Below, one piece after another: positions 44,548 to 52,737 of a stretch of DNA of 64,000 nucleotides. The stretch's first letter is position 1, and every line of letters begins with the position of its first letter. A program made the translations under genes and the position numbers. A model generated the notes under the pieces. That model ran no database searches. It was given only the letters and a program-made list of their open reading frames with translations, and had not been told where the DNA came from. Origin of the DNA: DASSUW01 sp963844205 (GTDB lineage Bacteria; Actinomycetota; Thermoleophilia; Solirubrobacterales; Solirubrobacteraceae); contig CAWJNK010000014.1 of the NCBI GenBank assembly GCA_963844205.1, positions 930,001-994,000 on the forward strand, written 5' to 3'.

Positions 44548-44670
44548 ATGCACGTCGTCAGTTCGGGCCGCCGGTTCGGCCTCGTCGTCCTGCTCGTGTC
44601 GGCGCTGCTGGTGCTCGGATACGGCGGCCACGGCGACTTCATCGTCATGAGGGCCGACAACGCAACGTGA
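44548..44670 (+). CDS. Small membrane peptide, 40 residues
   Basis: An open frame of 40 codons with a strong ribosome site (GGGAGGGG, 6 bases before ATG 44548). MHVVSSGRRFGLVVLLVSAL continues as a single hydrophobic helix (FGLVVLLVSALLVLGYGG) and a short polar end (HGDFIVMRADNAT). It sits between the promoter and the GH97 gene, 28 bases before the GH97 start. No known family. It may be a membrane helper or regulator of GH97 expression; it could also be a leader whose translation opens the next gene. Confidence 0.55.
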   Translation: MHVVSSGRRFGLVVLLVSALLVLGYGGHGDFIVMRADNAT

Positions 44671-44698
44671 ACGACTGCAGGCGGGAGGGATCAACGTG

Positions 44699-47317
44699 AT
44701 GTGCAGGCGCGTGGCGGCGACGGTGGTGGCCGCGATCGCAGTGTCCGGTGTCGGCGCGAGCGCCGCGGCGGCGCAGGATCGCTCATGGACGGTCCCCGGG
44801 CCACCCGGCTCGCATGCGGGCGGGCCGGAAGCGATCGTCGCGCTCGACGACGGCGCGCTGACGCTGAGCGTCCGCGACGACGGGCGGACTGTGCTCGAGC
44901 CGGCCCCGGTCGGGATCGTCACGGCCGAGGCGGATCTGTCCTCCGGCCTGCGGCCGCTCGGCGACACGAGCCGACCGGTCATGGAGTCCTACGCGACGAC
45001 GACGGGCAAGCGCCTGCAGCGCCGCTCCCTGATGCAGGAGGCCAGCTTCGCCTTCGCCGGCGCGGACGGTCGTCGGATCGACCTCGTCGTCCGCGTCGCC
45101 GGCGACGGCGTCGCCTACCGCTACGTGCTGCCCGACGGCGGCGTGACCGTCCTGCGCGAGGCGTCGGCGTTCCAGCCGCCGGCCGAAGCGACCGCGTGGC
45201 TGACCGACTACTCCGTCAACTACGAGCGGCGCTACGAGGAGCGGACCGCCGCCGCGGCGCCGCCCGGCAACTACGCGTACCCGGCGCTCTTCCAGGCCGG
45301 CGATGACTTCGTGCTGCTGACCGAGTCCGACGTCGACGGCCGGTACGCGGGCAGCCGCCTCGTCCATCAGGCCGGCAGCGCGCGCTACGACGTCGCGCTC
45401 GCCCAGAGCGAGATCCACAGCTCCGGGCCGCTCGCGACCCCGTGGCGTACCGCGATCGTCGGCGATCTCGCGGCGGTCGCCGAGTCGACCCTCGTGGACG
45501 ACCTCGCCCCCTCCTCGAAGGTGCGCGACACCTCGTGGATCCACCCCGGCACGGTGGCGTGGTCGTGGCTCGCGGGCTTCCAGGCGGCCCAGCGCAGCCT
45601 CGAGACGCAGAAGGAGTTCGTCGATTACAGCGCGGCGCACGGCTGGGAGTACGTCCTCGTCGACGACGGCTGGATCACCACCGACTGGATGCCCGAGCTG
45701 ATCGAGTACGCCAACCGCCGCGGCGTCGGGGTGCTGCTGTGGATGCACTGGACCGGGCTCGACACCGCCGAGGAGCGGGAGGAGACGCTCGACCGGGTCA
45801 AGGCGTGGGGCGCGGCCGGCCTGAAGATCGACTTCATGGACTCCGACTCGCAGGCGCGATACCAGTGGTACGACGCGGTGCTCGCCGACACCGCCGACCG
45901 AGAGCTCCTCGTCAACTTCCACGGCTCCACCATCCCGCACGGGATCCAGCGCACCTGGCCGCACGTCATGACGATGGAGGCCGTGCGCGGCGCCGAGCAG
46001 GGCAACCTGCAGATCGACCACATCACCCGGCTGCCGTTCACGCGCAACGTCGTGGGATCGATGGACTACACGCCGATGGGCTTCCAGTTCGGCCAGCGCA
46101 ACACGACGGACGCGGGTGAGCTCGCGCTTTCGGTGGTCTACGAGTCCGGCTGGCAGCACAACGCCGGATCGATCGCGGCCTACCAGGCCCGCCCCGAGCT
46201 CGAGCGGTTCCTCGAGCAGGTGCCGACCGTCTGGGACGAGACGCGGCTGCTCGACGGGCACCCGGGCGAGCGCGTCACCTTCGCGCGGCGCAGCGGCGAG
46301 CGCTGGTTCGTCGGCAGCGTCGTCGGGGCGGCTGGCGTGCAGCGCGTGCCGCTCGACTTCCTGGACGGCGGGCCGTGGCTCGTCGAGCTCGTCCGCGACG
46401 GTGCGGATGGGCTGGTCAGGGAGAGCCGGGTGATGGAACGCGACGACGCGCTCGAGGTGCCGGTGACCCAGGGCGGCGGGTTCGTCGCGCAGATCTGCCG
46501 GCCCGGCCGCCAGACGTGCGACCAGCCGGTCGACCGCGTGCCGCTCACGAGCTTCACGGTCGAGCCGGAGCGAATGGCGGCCGATCCTGGCCAGACCGTG
46601 GAGCTCGACGCGCGGTTCGTCGTCGACGAGTTCGGCCCAGTGCAGGACGTCAGCCTGACGGCCACGGCCCCGAACGGCTGGTCGATCGAGGGGTCCGGCG
46701 CGCGGGCGGCCGAGCTCGGAACCGGCGAGTCGCTGGCCGCCGGCTGGAGTAGCACTGTGCCGGCCGAGCCGGAGTACGGCTTCACCGACATCCCGGTCGT
46801 TGCCGAGTTCAGCGTCCCGGGCGGGCCCTCGCGGCTTCGGGTCGAGAAGCTCGTGCGCGTGTTCGTCTCTCCGCCCGGCGTCGATTACGTCAGCGACCTG
46901 CCGTTCGTGTCGCAGCGGAACGGCTGGGGCCCGGTGGAGCGCGACACGTCGAACGGCGAGAACCAAGGCGGCGACGGCGGGCCGCTGCGGATCCGCGGGA
47001 CCACGTACGACAAGGGGCTCGGTGCGCACGCCTTGTCCGAGGTGACGGTCGACATCGGCGGCGCCTACGAGCGCTTCACGGCGCAGGTGGGCCTCGACGA
47101 TGAGGTCACCGGCCCCGGCTCGGTCGCCTTCGAGGTGATCGGCGACGGCGCGGTCCTGACGCGAACGGGCGTGCTGAGGCGCGCCGACGCGGCGCAGCCG
47201 ATCGACGTCGACGTGACGGGCGTCGAGACGCTGACGCTCCGCGTGACGGACGGCGGCGACGGCATCAACTTCGACCACGGCGACTGGGGGGACGCGCAGC
47301 TCCGGCTTCTCGATTGA
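44699..47317 (+). CDS. Exported GH97 glycosidase with NPCBM domain
   Basis: An 872-residue secreted glycosidase. Signal peptide (CRRVAATVVAAIAVSGVGASAAAA), an N-terminal beta-sandwich of the GH97 kind, then the barrel: VAWSWLAG, EYVLVDDGWITTDW, GLKIDFMDSDSQ with the Asp that serves as nucleophile in retaining members, and MTMEAVRGAEQGN. This points to the retaining (alpha-galactosidase) branch, not the inverting alpha-glucosidase one. After about residue 600 there is a NEW3-like domain and a C-terminal NPCBM sugar-binding domain (FVSQRNGWGPVERDTSNG). Start: ATG at 44699 (GTG at 44696 is also possible) behind GGGAGGGA. Confidence 0.88.
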   Translation: MCRRVAATVVAAIAVSGVGASAAAAQDRSWTVPGPPGSHAGGPEAIVALDDGALTLSVRDDGRTVLEPAPVGIVTAEADLSSGLRPLGDTSRPVMESYATTTGKRLQRRSLMQEASFAFAGADGRRIDLVVRVAGDGVAYRYVLPDGGVTVLREASAFQPPAEATAWLTDYSVNYERRYEERTAAAAPPGNYAYPALFQAGDDFVLLTESDVDGRYAGSRLVHQAGSARYDVALAQSEIHSSGPLATPWRTAIVGDLAAVAESTLVDDLAPSSKVRDTSWIHPGTVAWSWLAGFQAAQRSLETQKEFVDYSAAHGWEYVLVDDGWITTDWMPELIEYANRRGVGVLLWMHWTGLDTAEEREETLDRVKAWGAAGLKIDFMDSDSQARYQWYDAVLADTADRELLVNFHGSTIPHGIQRTWPHVMTMEAVRGAEQGNLQIDHITRLPFTRNVVGSMDYTPMGFQFGQRNTTDAGELALSVVYESGWQHNAGSIAAYQARPELERFLEQVPTVWDETRLLDGHPGERVTFARRSGERWFVGSVVGAAGVQRVPLDFLDGGPWLVELVRDGADGLVRESRVMERDDALEVPVTQGGGFVAQICRPGRQTCDQPVDRVPLTSFTVEPERMAADPGQTVELDARFVVDEFGPVQDVSLTATAPNGWSIEGSGARAAELGTGESLAAGWSSTVPAEPEYGFTDIPVVAEFSVPGGPSRLRVEKLVRVFVSPPGVDYVSDLPFVSQRNGWGPVERDTSNGENQGGDGGPLRIRGTTYDKGLGAHALSEVTVDIGGAYERFTAQVGLDDEVTGPGSVAFEVIGDGAVLTRTGVLRRADAAQPIDVDVTGVETLTLRVTDGGDGINFDHGDWGDAQLRLLD

Positions 47318-47327
47318 AGACGTCACG

Positions 47328-48524
47328 TCATTCGAGGTCGGGGAGCAGCGGAACGGTGAAGCCCTGGTCGCGGCCGAGCAGGACCGCGCGGGTGATGGCG
47401 GCGGAGCCGAAGCGGTCGCGCACCGTGTCGAGCGTCGCGTCGAGCGCTCCGGCCCGCCGGCGGTCGCCGGGGAGGGCGAGCTGGCTCGCCTCCATCTCCT
47501 CGAGGTTGCTGAGCGAGATGCCGACGAGCGTGCAGCCCTGGCGCTCGATCATCGGCCGCGCGGCGGCGAGCAGCTCGCGCGCGGTGGCCAGGACCGTGCG
47601 GGTCTCGGCGGTCGGCTCGGGGAGGGTGTGAGAGCGCGTCGCGCGCGAGAAGTCGTCGAACCGCAGCCGCAGGATCACGGTCCGGCAGACGCGCTCCCCG
47701 GCTCGCAGCCGCCGGGTCACCCGGTCGACGAGGCCGACGAGCACCGCGTCGATCGCCTCGGGCGGTCTTCGGCGCCAGCCGAGCGCGCACTGGCCGCCGA
47801 CCGACCGCCGCCGCTGGCCGGTGCGCACGCGCCGCGGGTCGCGGTTGTGGGCGAGCGCGTGCAGGTGGCGGCCGGACGCGCGGCCCAGGAGCGAGACCAG
47901 CTGCTCCTCGCCGAGCCGCGCGACCTCCCCCACCGTGGTGAGCCCGTGCGCGTGCAGCTTGCCGGCCGTGACCGGCCCGACGCCCCACAGCCGCTCGACC
48001 GGAAGCGGGTGCAGGAAGGCGAGCTCGGTCCCAGCCGGGACCACCAGCAGGCCGTCCGGCTTCGCGACCGCGCTCGCGACCTTGGCGAGGAACTTCGTCA
48101 CCGCCACGCCGACGGTGATCGGGAGCCCGACCTCGTCGCGGACCCGCTGCCGCAGGCGCTGCGCGATCTCCTCCGGCGAGCCCGCGATCCGCCGCATGCC
48201 GCGGACGTCGAGGAACGCCTCGTCGATCGACAGGCCCTCGACCAGCGGCGTCGTGTCCCGGAACACCTCGAACACCGCCTTGCTCGCCGCCGAGTACGCC
48301 GACATCCGCGGGCTGACCACGATCGCCTCGGGGCACAGCCGCCGCGCGAGGCCGCCGCCCATCGCCGTCCGGATCCCGCGCGCCTTCGCCTCGTAGCTCG
48401 CAGCGAGGACCACCCCGCCGCCCACGATCACCGGCCGCCCGCGCAGCCGCGGATCGTCGCGCTGCTCGACCGACGCGTAGAAGGCGTCCAGATCCGCGTG
48501 CAGGATGCTGGCCTCGGCTCTCAC
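47328..48524 (-). CDS. dinB: DNA polymerase IV
   Basis: A 398-residue Y-family polymerase for error-prone lesion bypass. ILHADLDAFYASVEQRDDP and GLSIDEAFLDV hold the three catalytic acids; YEAKARGIRTAM, the helix-hairpin-helix WGVGPVTAGKLHAHGLTTVGE and the little-finger domain follow. The end QGFTVPLLPDLE is not a clear sliding-clamp motif. The start is GTG at 48524, directly joined to a LexA box; a GTG two codons earlier is also possible. Convergent with GH97. Confidence 0.92.
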   Translation of the reverse strand: MRAEASILHADLDAFYASVEQRDDPRLRGRPVIVGGGVVLAASYEAKARGIRTAMGGGLARRLCPEAIVVSPRMSAYSAASKAVFEVFRDTTPLVEGLSIDEAFLDVRGMRRIAGSPEEIAQRLRQRVRDEVGLPITVGVAVTKFLAKVASAVAKPDGLLVVPAGTELAFLHPLPVERLWGVGPVTAGKLHAHGLTTVGEVARLGEEQLVSLLGRASGRHLHALAHNRDPRRVRTGQRRRSVGGQCALGWRRRPPEAIDAVLVGLVDRVTRRLRAGERVCRTVILRLRFDDFSRATRSHTLPEPTAETRTVLATARELLAAARPMIERQGCTLVGISLSNLEEMEASQLALPGDRRRAGALDATLDTVRDRFGSAAITRAVLLGRDQGFTVPLLPDLE

Positions 48525-48537
48525 GAACACATGTTCG
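48524..48537 (-). promoter_or_regulatory. LexA (SOS) box of dinB
   Basis: CGAACACATGTTCG fits the Gram-positive/actinobacterial consensus CGAAC-N4-GTTCG at every position. It overlaps the first base of the dinB start codon, so LexA would block the start of transcription or elongation. The start so close to the box suggests a leaderless message. Confidence 0.75.
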
Positions 48538-48644
48538 CATCCAGTCCGGCGGAAAACCGCACCCGTGACGCGGGTGCTTGCCCGTGCAAGAGTCGCTGGC
48601 AGGCCGTATCGCTGCCGCCCCCCGCCGCTGGGATCTTTGTGCGC

Positions 48645-49058
48645 ATGAGCACCTGGAGCCAGCTGGAGGCCGAGAAGGCGTTCAAGCAGGCCGCCCGCGC
48701 GCGGCGCCGGGCGGCCACCGCGGCCCGGCTCCGGCGCAGCGCGGCGCTGTGCGGCCTGAAGGTCTTCGACCCGACCCCGCGGTCCGGATCGCCCCGCGGC
48801 GTCCACGAGATCCCGGTCGAGGCGATCAAGGGCACGACCGAGCCGAACCGCGCAGCCCAGTTCGACCAGGAGTTCCGGCCGAAGGCGCTCACCCGGTGCC
48901 GCTGGCTGAGCGTGTGGATGGCCTGGCACCGCGGCGTCACGCTGCCTCCGATCTCGGTCGTCCAGGTCGGCGACGCGTACGCGATCCGCGACGGCCATCA
49001 CCGCGTCTCGGTTGCGAAGGCGCTCGGCGCGCCGAGCATCAGCGCGATCGTCGCGTAG
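48645..49058 (+). CDS. ParB/sulfiredoxin-like domain protein
   Basis: A 137-residue protein. The N-terminal half is a basic helix (FKQAARARRRAATAARLRRS); the C-terminal part reads ISVVQVGDAYAIRDGHHRVSVAKALG, the ParB-type nuclease/CTPase motif (D-G-H-H-R). It is too short to be a chromosome-partition ParB and has no HTH, so it is a member of the stand-alone ParB-like group with unknown function. Start ATG at 48645. Nothing in the neighbourhood explains its job. Confidence 0.78.
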   Translation: MSTWSQLEAEKAFKQAARARRRAATAARLRRSAALCGLKVFDPTPRSGSPRGVHEIPVEAIKGTTEPNRAAQFDQEFRPKALTRCRWLSVWMAWHRGVTLPPISVVQVGDAYAIRDGHHRVSVAKALGAPSISAIVA

Positions 49059-49093
49059 CGATGAGTCCGCGGGCCTGACAAGGTCCAAGGACC

Positions 49094-49729
49094 ATGACCA
49101 CAGTCACAAGCCAGATCTCCGTCTCGCTCGACGGCTACGTCGCCGGGCCGAACCTGACCATGGAGGAGCCGCTCGGCAAGGGCGGGGAGCGCCTCCACGA
49201 GTGGGTCCTCGCGACCGAGGGCTGGCGCCGGCAGCACGGCTACGAGGGCGGCGAGCGCAACGCCGACTCGGAGGTCGTCGAGCAGCTGACCCAGGGCATC
49301 GGCGCCACGATCATGGGCCGCAAGATGTTCGGCCTCGGGCAGGGCGAGTGGGACCTCGACTGGAAGGGCTGGTGGGGCGACGACCCGCCGTTCCACACCC
49401 CGGTCTACGTCCTCACGCACCACCCGCGCGAGCCGCTCCCGATGGACGGCGGCACGACGTTCCACTTCGTCACGGAGGGGATCGAGGCCGCGCTCGAGCA
49501 GGCGAAGGCCGCGGCCGGCGACAAGGCCATCAACATCGCGGGCGGCGCGACGGCGATCCAGCAGTACCTGGCCGCCGGGCTGCTCGAGGAGCTGTACCTC
49601 CACATCGTCCCGATCGTGCTCGGCGGCGGCGCGCGGCTGCTCGAGAACGTCGGCGACCCGAAGCTCGAGCCCGTCGAGGTCGTCGCCTCCCCGACGGTGA
49701 CGCACGTCCGGTACCGCGTCGGCCCTTGA
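49094..49729 (+). CDS. Dihydrofolate-reductase-like (RibD C-terminal) protein
   Basis: A 211-residue protein with the RibD-C/DHFR-like fold: VTSQISVSLDGYVAGPN, IMGRKMFGLGQGEW, VYVLTHHPREPL and INIAGGATAIQQYLAAGLLEELYLHIVPIVLGGG, the NADPH-binding strand and loop. It would be a NADPH-dependent reductase of unknown substrate, not folate DHFR. Start ATG at 49094. Common in actinobacteria, rarely with a fixed neighbour. Confidence 0.88.
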   Translation: MTTVTSQISVSLDGYVAGPNLTMEEPLGKGGERLHEWVLATEGWRRQHGYEGGERNADSEVVEQLTQGIGATIMGRKMFGLGQGEWDLDWKGWWGDDPPFHTPVYVLTHHPREPLPMDGGTTFHFVTEGIEAALEQAKAAAGDKAINIAGGATAIQQYLAAGLLEELYLHIVPIVLGGGARLLENVGDPKLEPVEVVASPTVTHVRYRVGP

Positions 49730-49784
49730 GGCCGACCGCGGGACCCTGCGAGACTCGGCGGACAGCCACCGAAGGGAACCCGCA

Positions 49785-50690
49785 ATGTGCCGCTGGATGG
49801 CGTGGTCCGGTCAGCCCCTGATCGTCGAGGAGCTGCTCTTCAAGCCACAGCACGGCCTGATCGACCAGAGCCTGCACTCCCGGATGGGCGTGGAGACGAC
49901 GAACGGCGACGGCTTCGGCCTCGGCTGGTACGGGACGGCGACCGCCGAGCCCGCGATCTACCACAGCGTGGCCCCCGCGTGGGGTGACGCGAACCTGCGC
50001 GAGCTTGCGGCGAGCATCGAATCGCACCTCTTCCTCGCGCACGTGCGCGCGACGACGGGCACGGCGATCCAGCAGACCAACTGCCACCCGTTCCGCCACG
50101 GCCGCTGGCTGCTCGTCCACAACGGCGTGATCAACGGCTTCGAGGCGATGCGGCGCGACCTCATGCTCGCGGTCGCCCCCGAGCTGTTCGCGGGCATCCA
50201 GGGCTCCACGGACTCAGAGGTCCTGTTCCACCTCGCCCTCACCTACGGGCTCGAGGACGACCCGGTCTCGGCGCTCGAGCGCGCGATCGGGCTCGTCGAG
50301 GCGACCGCCGCCCGTCACGGAATCGAGAACGCCGTCCAGGCCAGCGTCGGGATCAGCGACGGCGTCCGGGTGTGGGCGTTCCGCTACTCGACCGAGCGCC
50401 GCTCGCGCACGCTGTTCGTCTCGGCCGAGGCGTCGGCGGTCAAGGAGCTCTACCCCGACAACCCGCGCTTCGCCCGCCTGCGCGACGAGGACCGCGTGAT
50501 CGTGTCCGAGCCGCTCGCCGACCTGCCCGGCCTGTGGAACGAGATCCCCGAGTCGACGGTGCTGATCGTGCAGCCGGGCGCCGACGAGCAGCGCCCGTTC
50601 CAGCCGCACTACGAGCCGGCCGCCGGCAACGGCGCGCCCGACACGGTCGGCGCTCAGTGGGCCACTAAGCCAGGATCCCCTCGAGCTTGA
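49785..50690 (+). CDS. Class II glutamine amidotransferase
   Basis: A 301-residue Ntn-type amidotransferase. MCRWMAWSGQPLIVEELL exposes the catalytic Cys2, DGFGLGWYG and HVRATTGTAIQQTNCHPF bind glutamine, LLVHNGVINGF follows. Relatives are EgtC-like and YafJ-like enzymes of gamma-glutamyl metabolism. No ergothioneine gene is near, so the substrate is open. ATG at 49785. It overlaps the convergent gene by 26 bases at the stop. Confidence 0.88.
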   Translation: MCRWMAWSGQPLIVEELLFKPQHGLIDQSLHSRMGVETTNGDGFGLGWYGTATAEPAIYHSVAPAWGDANLRELAASIESHLFLAHVRATTGTAIQQTNCHPFRHGRWLLVHNGVINGFEAMRRDLMLAVAPELFAGIQGSTDSEVLFHLALTYGLEDDPVSALERAIGLVEATAARHGIENAVQASVGISDGVRVWAFRYSTERRSRTLFVSAEASAVKELYPDNPRFARLRDEDRVIVSEPLADLPGLWNEIPESTVLIVQPGADEQRPFQPHYEPAAGNGAPDTVGAQWATKPGSPRA

Positions 50691-52398
50691 ACACGCGGCG
50701 CAGCATCGCCAGCGAGCTCGCGTACGTCGAGTCCATGCCGTAGTAGGAGAGGCCACGCGCGCCGAGCGTGCGCGCCTGCGTGTACGGCGTGTCAGACGCG
50801 TAGTGGATGATCCCGAAGTCGATCGGCAGCTTCGCGAAGTTGACCGCTTCGCCGACGGGATAGCGGTCGGCGTCGGACATCTCGTAGACCGCGTTGCAGA
50901 ACGGGCCGGCCTCCATCTCCACCACCGTGTAGGCCTCGCGGTAGTAGAAGTCGAGGTACTCGCGGTTCTGCAGGAACGTGCTCTTGACCGTCACGGCGCG
51001 CTGGTTGTCGAGCCCGGAGCCGAAGCGCAGGAACGGCGCGATGTCGTCGAACGAGAAGGCGTTGTCGAGCCAGTAGGTGGAGCCCGAGTGCTCGTCGTGG
51101 ATGACGCCGGAGATCAGCACGTCGCCGACGTCGGCGTTGAGGGTCGCCGCCTTGCCCAAGACGTAGACGCCGCGGACGTCGTCGAGCGACGTCGTCAGCT
51201 CGCGCAGGATGTTGTAACCCGCGAGCCCGAGCGGATACTCGATGTTGACGATCACCGCGTTCGACGCCGCGAGCGCCTGCGCGTCGATCGCGCCAAGCCG
51301 CGGGTCGAGCCCGGCGGGATCGAGCTTCTCGAGCGCCATGATCTGCGACGAGACGCGCAGCGCGGCGCGGCTCGAGATGTGGGTCACGCCGAGCGCTCGC
51401 TCGGCCTCCTGCCGGCGGCGCCACTCCTCGCCGTCCTCGGGCAGCGACTCCCACAGCAGCCGCGCGCCGAAGTAGAGGAGGTTCTCCCACGAGCCTTCGG
51501 CGCGACCCTCGCGGAAGCGCTGCAGCTCGTCGCGCAGGTACTCCGGGCCGTGCTCCTCGATGAAGCTCACGATCTCGGCCTCGCCGGCGCGCGCAGTCGG
51601 CGTGACGAGGTTGACCAGCGAGTGCGGGTTGGAGGAGACGAAGTAGACCGGGCGATCGCCGAGCCCCTGGTCGGCCATCGCCTCGCGGACCGGCCGCCAC
51701 CAGCGGCGCGTCATGCGCGCGTAGCCGGCCTGCGAGCCGCCCAGCATCCGGATCCGCAGGTTGAGCCGCCGGTCGGTCACCTCCCTGAGGAACGCCGACA
51801 GGTCGCCCCAGGCCTCCTGGACGCGGATCCAGTCGTCGGCCGCGCCGCCGTATGCCTCGGCGCAGGCGGCCGGGTCGGGCGTCTCGCCCTCGGGCCGCTC
51901 GGACGCCCGCAGCATCGCGTGCAGCTTGTTCCACTCCACCTGGTAAGCGACGAGCGTGGGGATCAGGTCGTCGAGGTCCGAGGTGGAGGCCAGCAGCACG
52001 GCCATCGTGCCGTCGTGGCTGTCGAACCAGCGCCGTCGCCGCGCAGGCGCCTCGACCGGGTCCCACTCCTCGATCCGCCCGACACCGGCCCGCTCGAAGA
52101 CCTGCGCCTCCTGCCCCATCACGATCACGGCGGCCTGCCAGACGCCGGCCGGGAGCCGCCGCATCGCGTACAGGAACGCGCCGAGGTCGACGTCGCTCGT
52201 CGACGCCAGCTGATGCAGGCTCGAGTTCATCGCCCGGTGCGACGGCTCGAGCACGCGCAGCAGCGTCTCTCCCGACGAGCGCAGCAGCGTGGTGTACGTG
52301 CGGTGGTAGAGCTCGACCTCGTCGGAGACCTGCCCTGCCGCCTGCCGCAGCGACCCGCCCGGAAGTGGGGTGGGAACGCGCACGCGGGGGACGGCCAT
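50665..52398 (-). CDS. Large conserved hypothetical with nucleoside-phosphorylase-like end
   Basis: A 577-residue cytoplasmic protein that I cannot assign firmly. The first 330 residues are helical and acidic with Trp and Arg (GRIEEWDPVEAPARRRRWFD). The last 200 recall purine nucleoside phosphorylase/MTA nucleosidase: VYVLGKAATLNADVGDVLIS, DEHSGSTYWLDNAFSFDD, TVVEMEAGPFCNAVYEM, where VEMEAG matches the family's substrate-binding VEMEAA. The base-binding and ribose-binding residues of real members cannot all be placed, so activity is uncertain. ATG at 52398. Divergent from the epimerase-like gene. Confidence 0.72.
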   Translation of the reverse strand: MAVPRVRVPTPLPGGSLRQAAGQVSDEVELYHRTYTTLLRSSGETLLRVLEPSHRAMNSSLHQLASTSDVDLGAFLYAMRRLPAGVWQAAVIVMGQEAQVFERAGVGRIEEWDPVEAPARRRRWFDSHDGTMAVLLASTSDLDDLIPTLVAYQVEWNKLHAMLRASERPEGETPDPAACAEAYGGAADDWIRVQEAWGDLSAFLREVTDRRLNLRIRMLGGSQAGYARMTRRWWRPVREAMADQGLGDRPVYFVSSNPHSLVNLVTPTARAGEAEIVSFIEEHGPEYLRDELQRFREGRAEGSWENLLYFGARLLWESLPEDGEEWRRRQEAERALGVTHISSRAALRVSSQIMALEKLDPAGLDPRLGAIDAQALAASNAVIVNIEYPLGLAGYNILRELTTSLDDVRGVYVLGKAATLNADVGDVLISGVIHDEHSGSTYWLDNAFSFDDIAPFLRFGSGLDNQRAVTVKSTFLQNREYLDFYYREAYTVVEMEAGPFCNAVYEMSDADRYPVGEAVNFAKLPIDFGIIHYASDTPYTQARTLGARGLSYYGMDSTYASSLAMLRRVFKLEGILA

Positions 52399-52737
52399 CG
52401 AGGCGCCAAACCTAGCGCATGGGTGGCGTCCGTACGATCGGTCTCGGGTTGTTCAACGTCAACTGCGCAGGTAAGGGAGCGGGGACCGGCGGAAACATGA
52501 AATTTCGGGCGGGACCGGCCGCGGTCTTGCACGAAACCCCGCATATACGGCGGTTTCGTGAAATCCGGGCGGACCCAGGCTTCGAGATATCACGAAACCC
52601 ACGGACCCTCCCTAAATGCCGCAGTTGACGTTCGCCGGCAGCGCCGGCTGCACGAAGGACCAGAATTGCCCTGACCGATCGGTCGGACTCCGAACCGTGC
52701 CCGTCAAGCGGCCTCCGCGGATGTCCGATGCTGTCCC
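52399..52737. other. Intergenic region with repeats and probable divergent promoters
   Basis: 339 bases without a gene, between two divergent genes. It holds the repeat and palindrome cluster listed separately (52497-52602), and TTGACG boxes on both strands (one on the minus strand near 52460, one on the plus strand near 52624) that may serve as -35 elements. I see no RNA gene. Confidence 0.5.
52497..52602. repeat. Two copies of a ~61-bp direct repeat with CACGAAACC palindromes
   Basis: ATGAAATTTCGGGCGG (52497) and GTGAAATCCGGGCGG (52559) start two copies, and CACGAAACCC ends each (52531 and 52592). In the middle CACGAAACC (52531-52539) pairs with GGTTTCGTG (52553-52561), extended by CCG/CGG, to form a long hairpin. 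There is no run of T after it, so a terminator is unlikely; a multi-site operator or a REP-like repeat fits better. Confidence 0.6.

Noticed and set aside
52531..52561. Rho-independent terminator
   Set aside because: It lies between divergent starts, not after a gene, and no T run follows.
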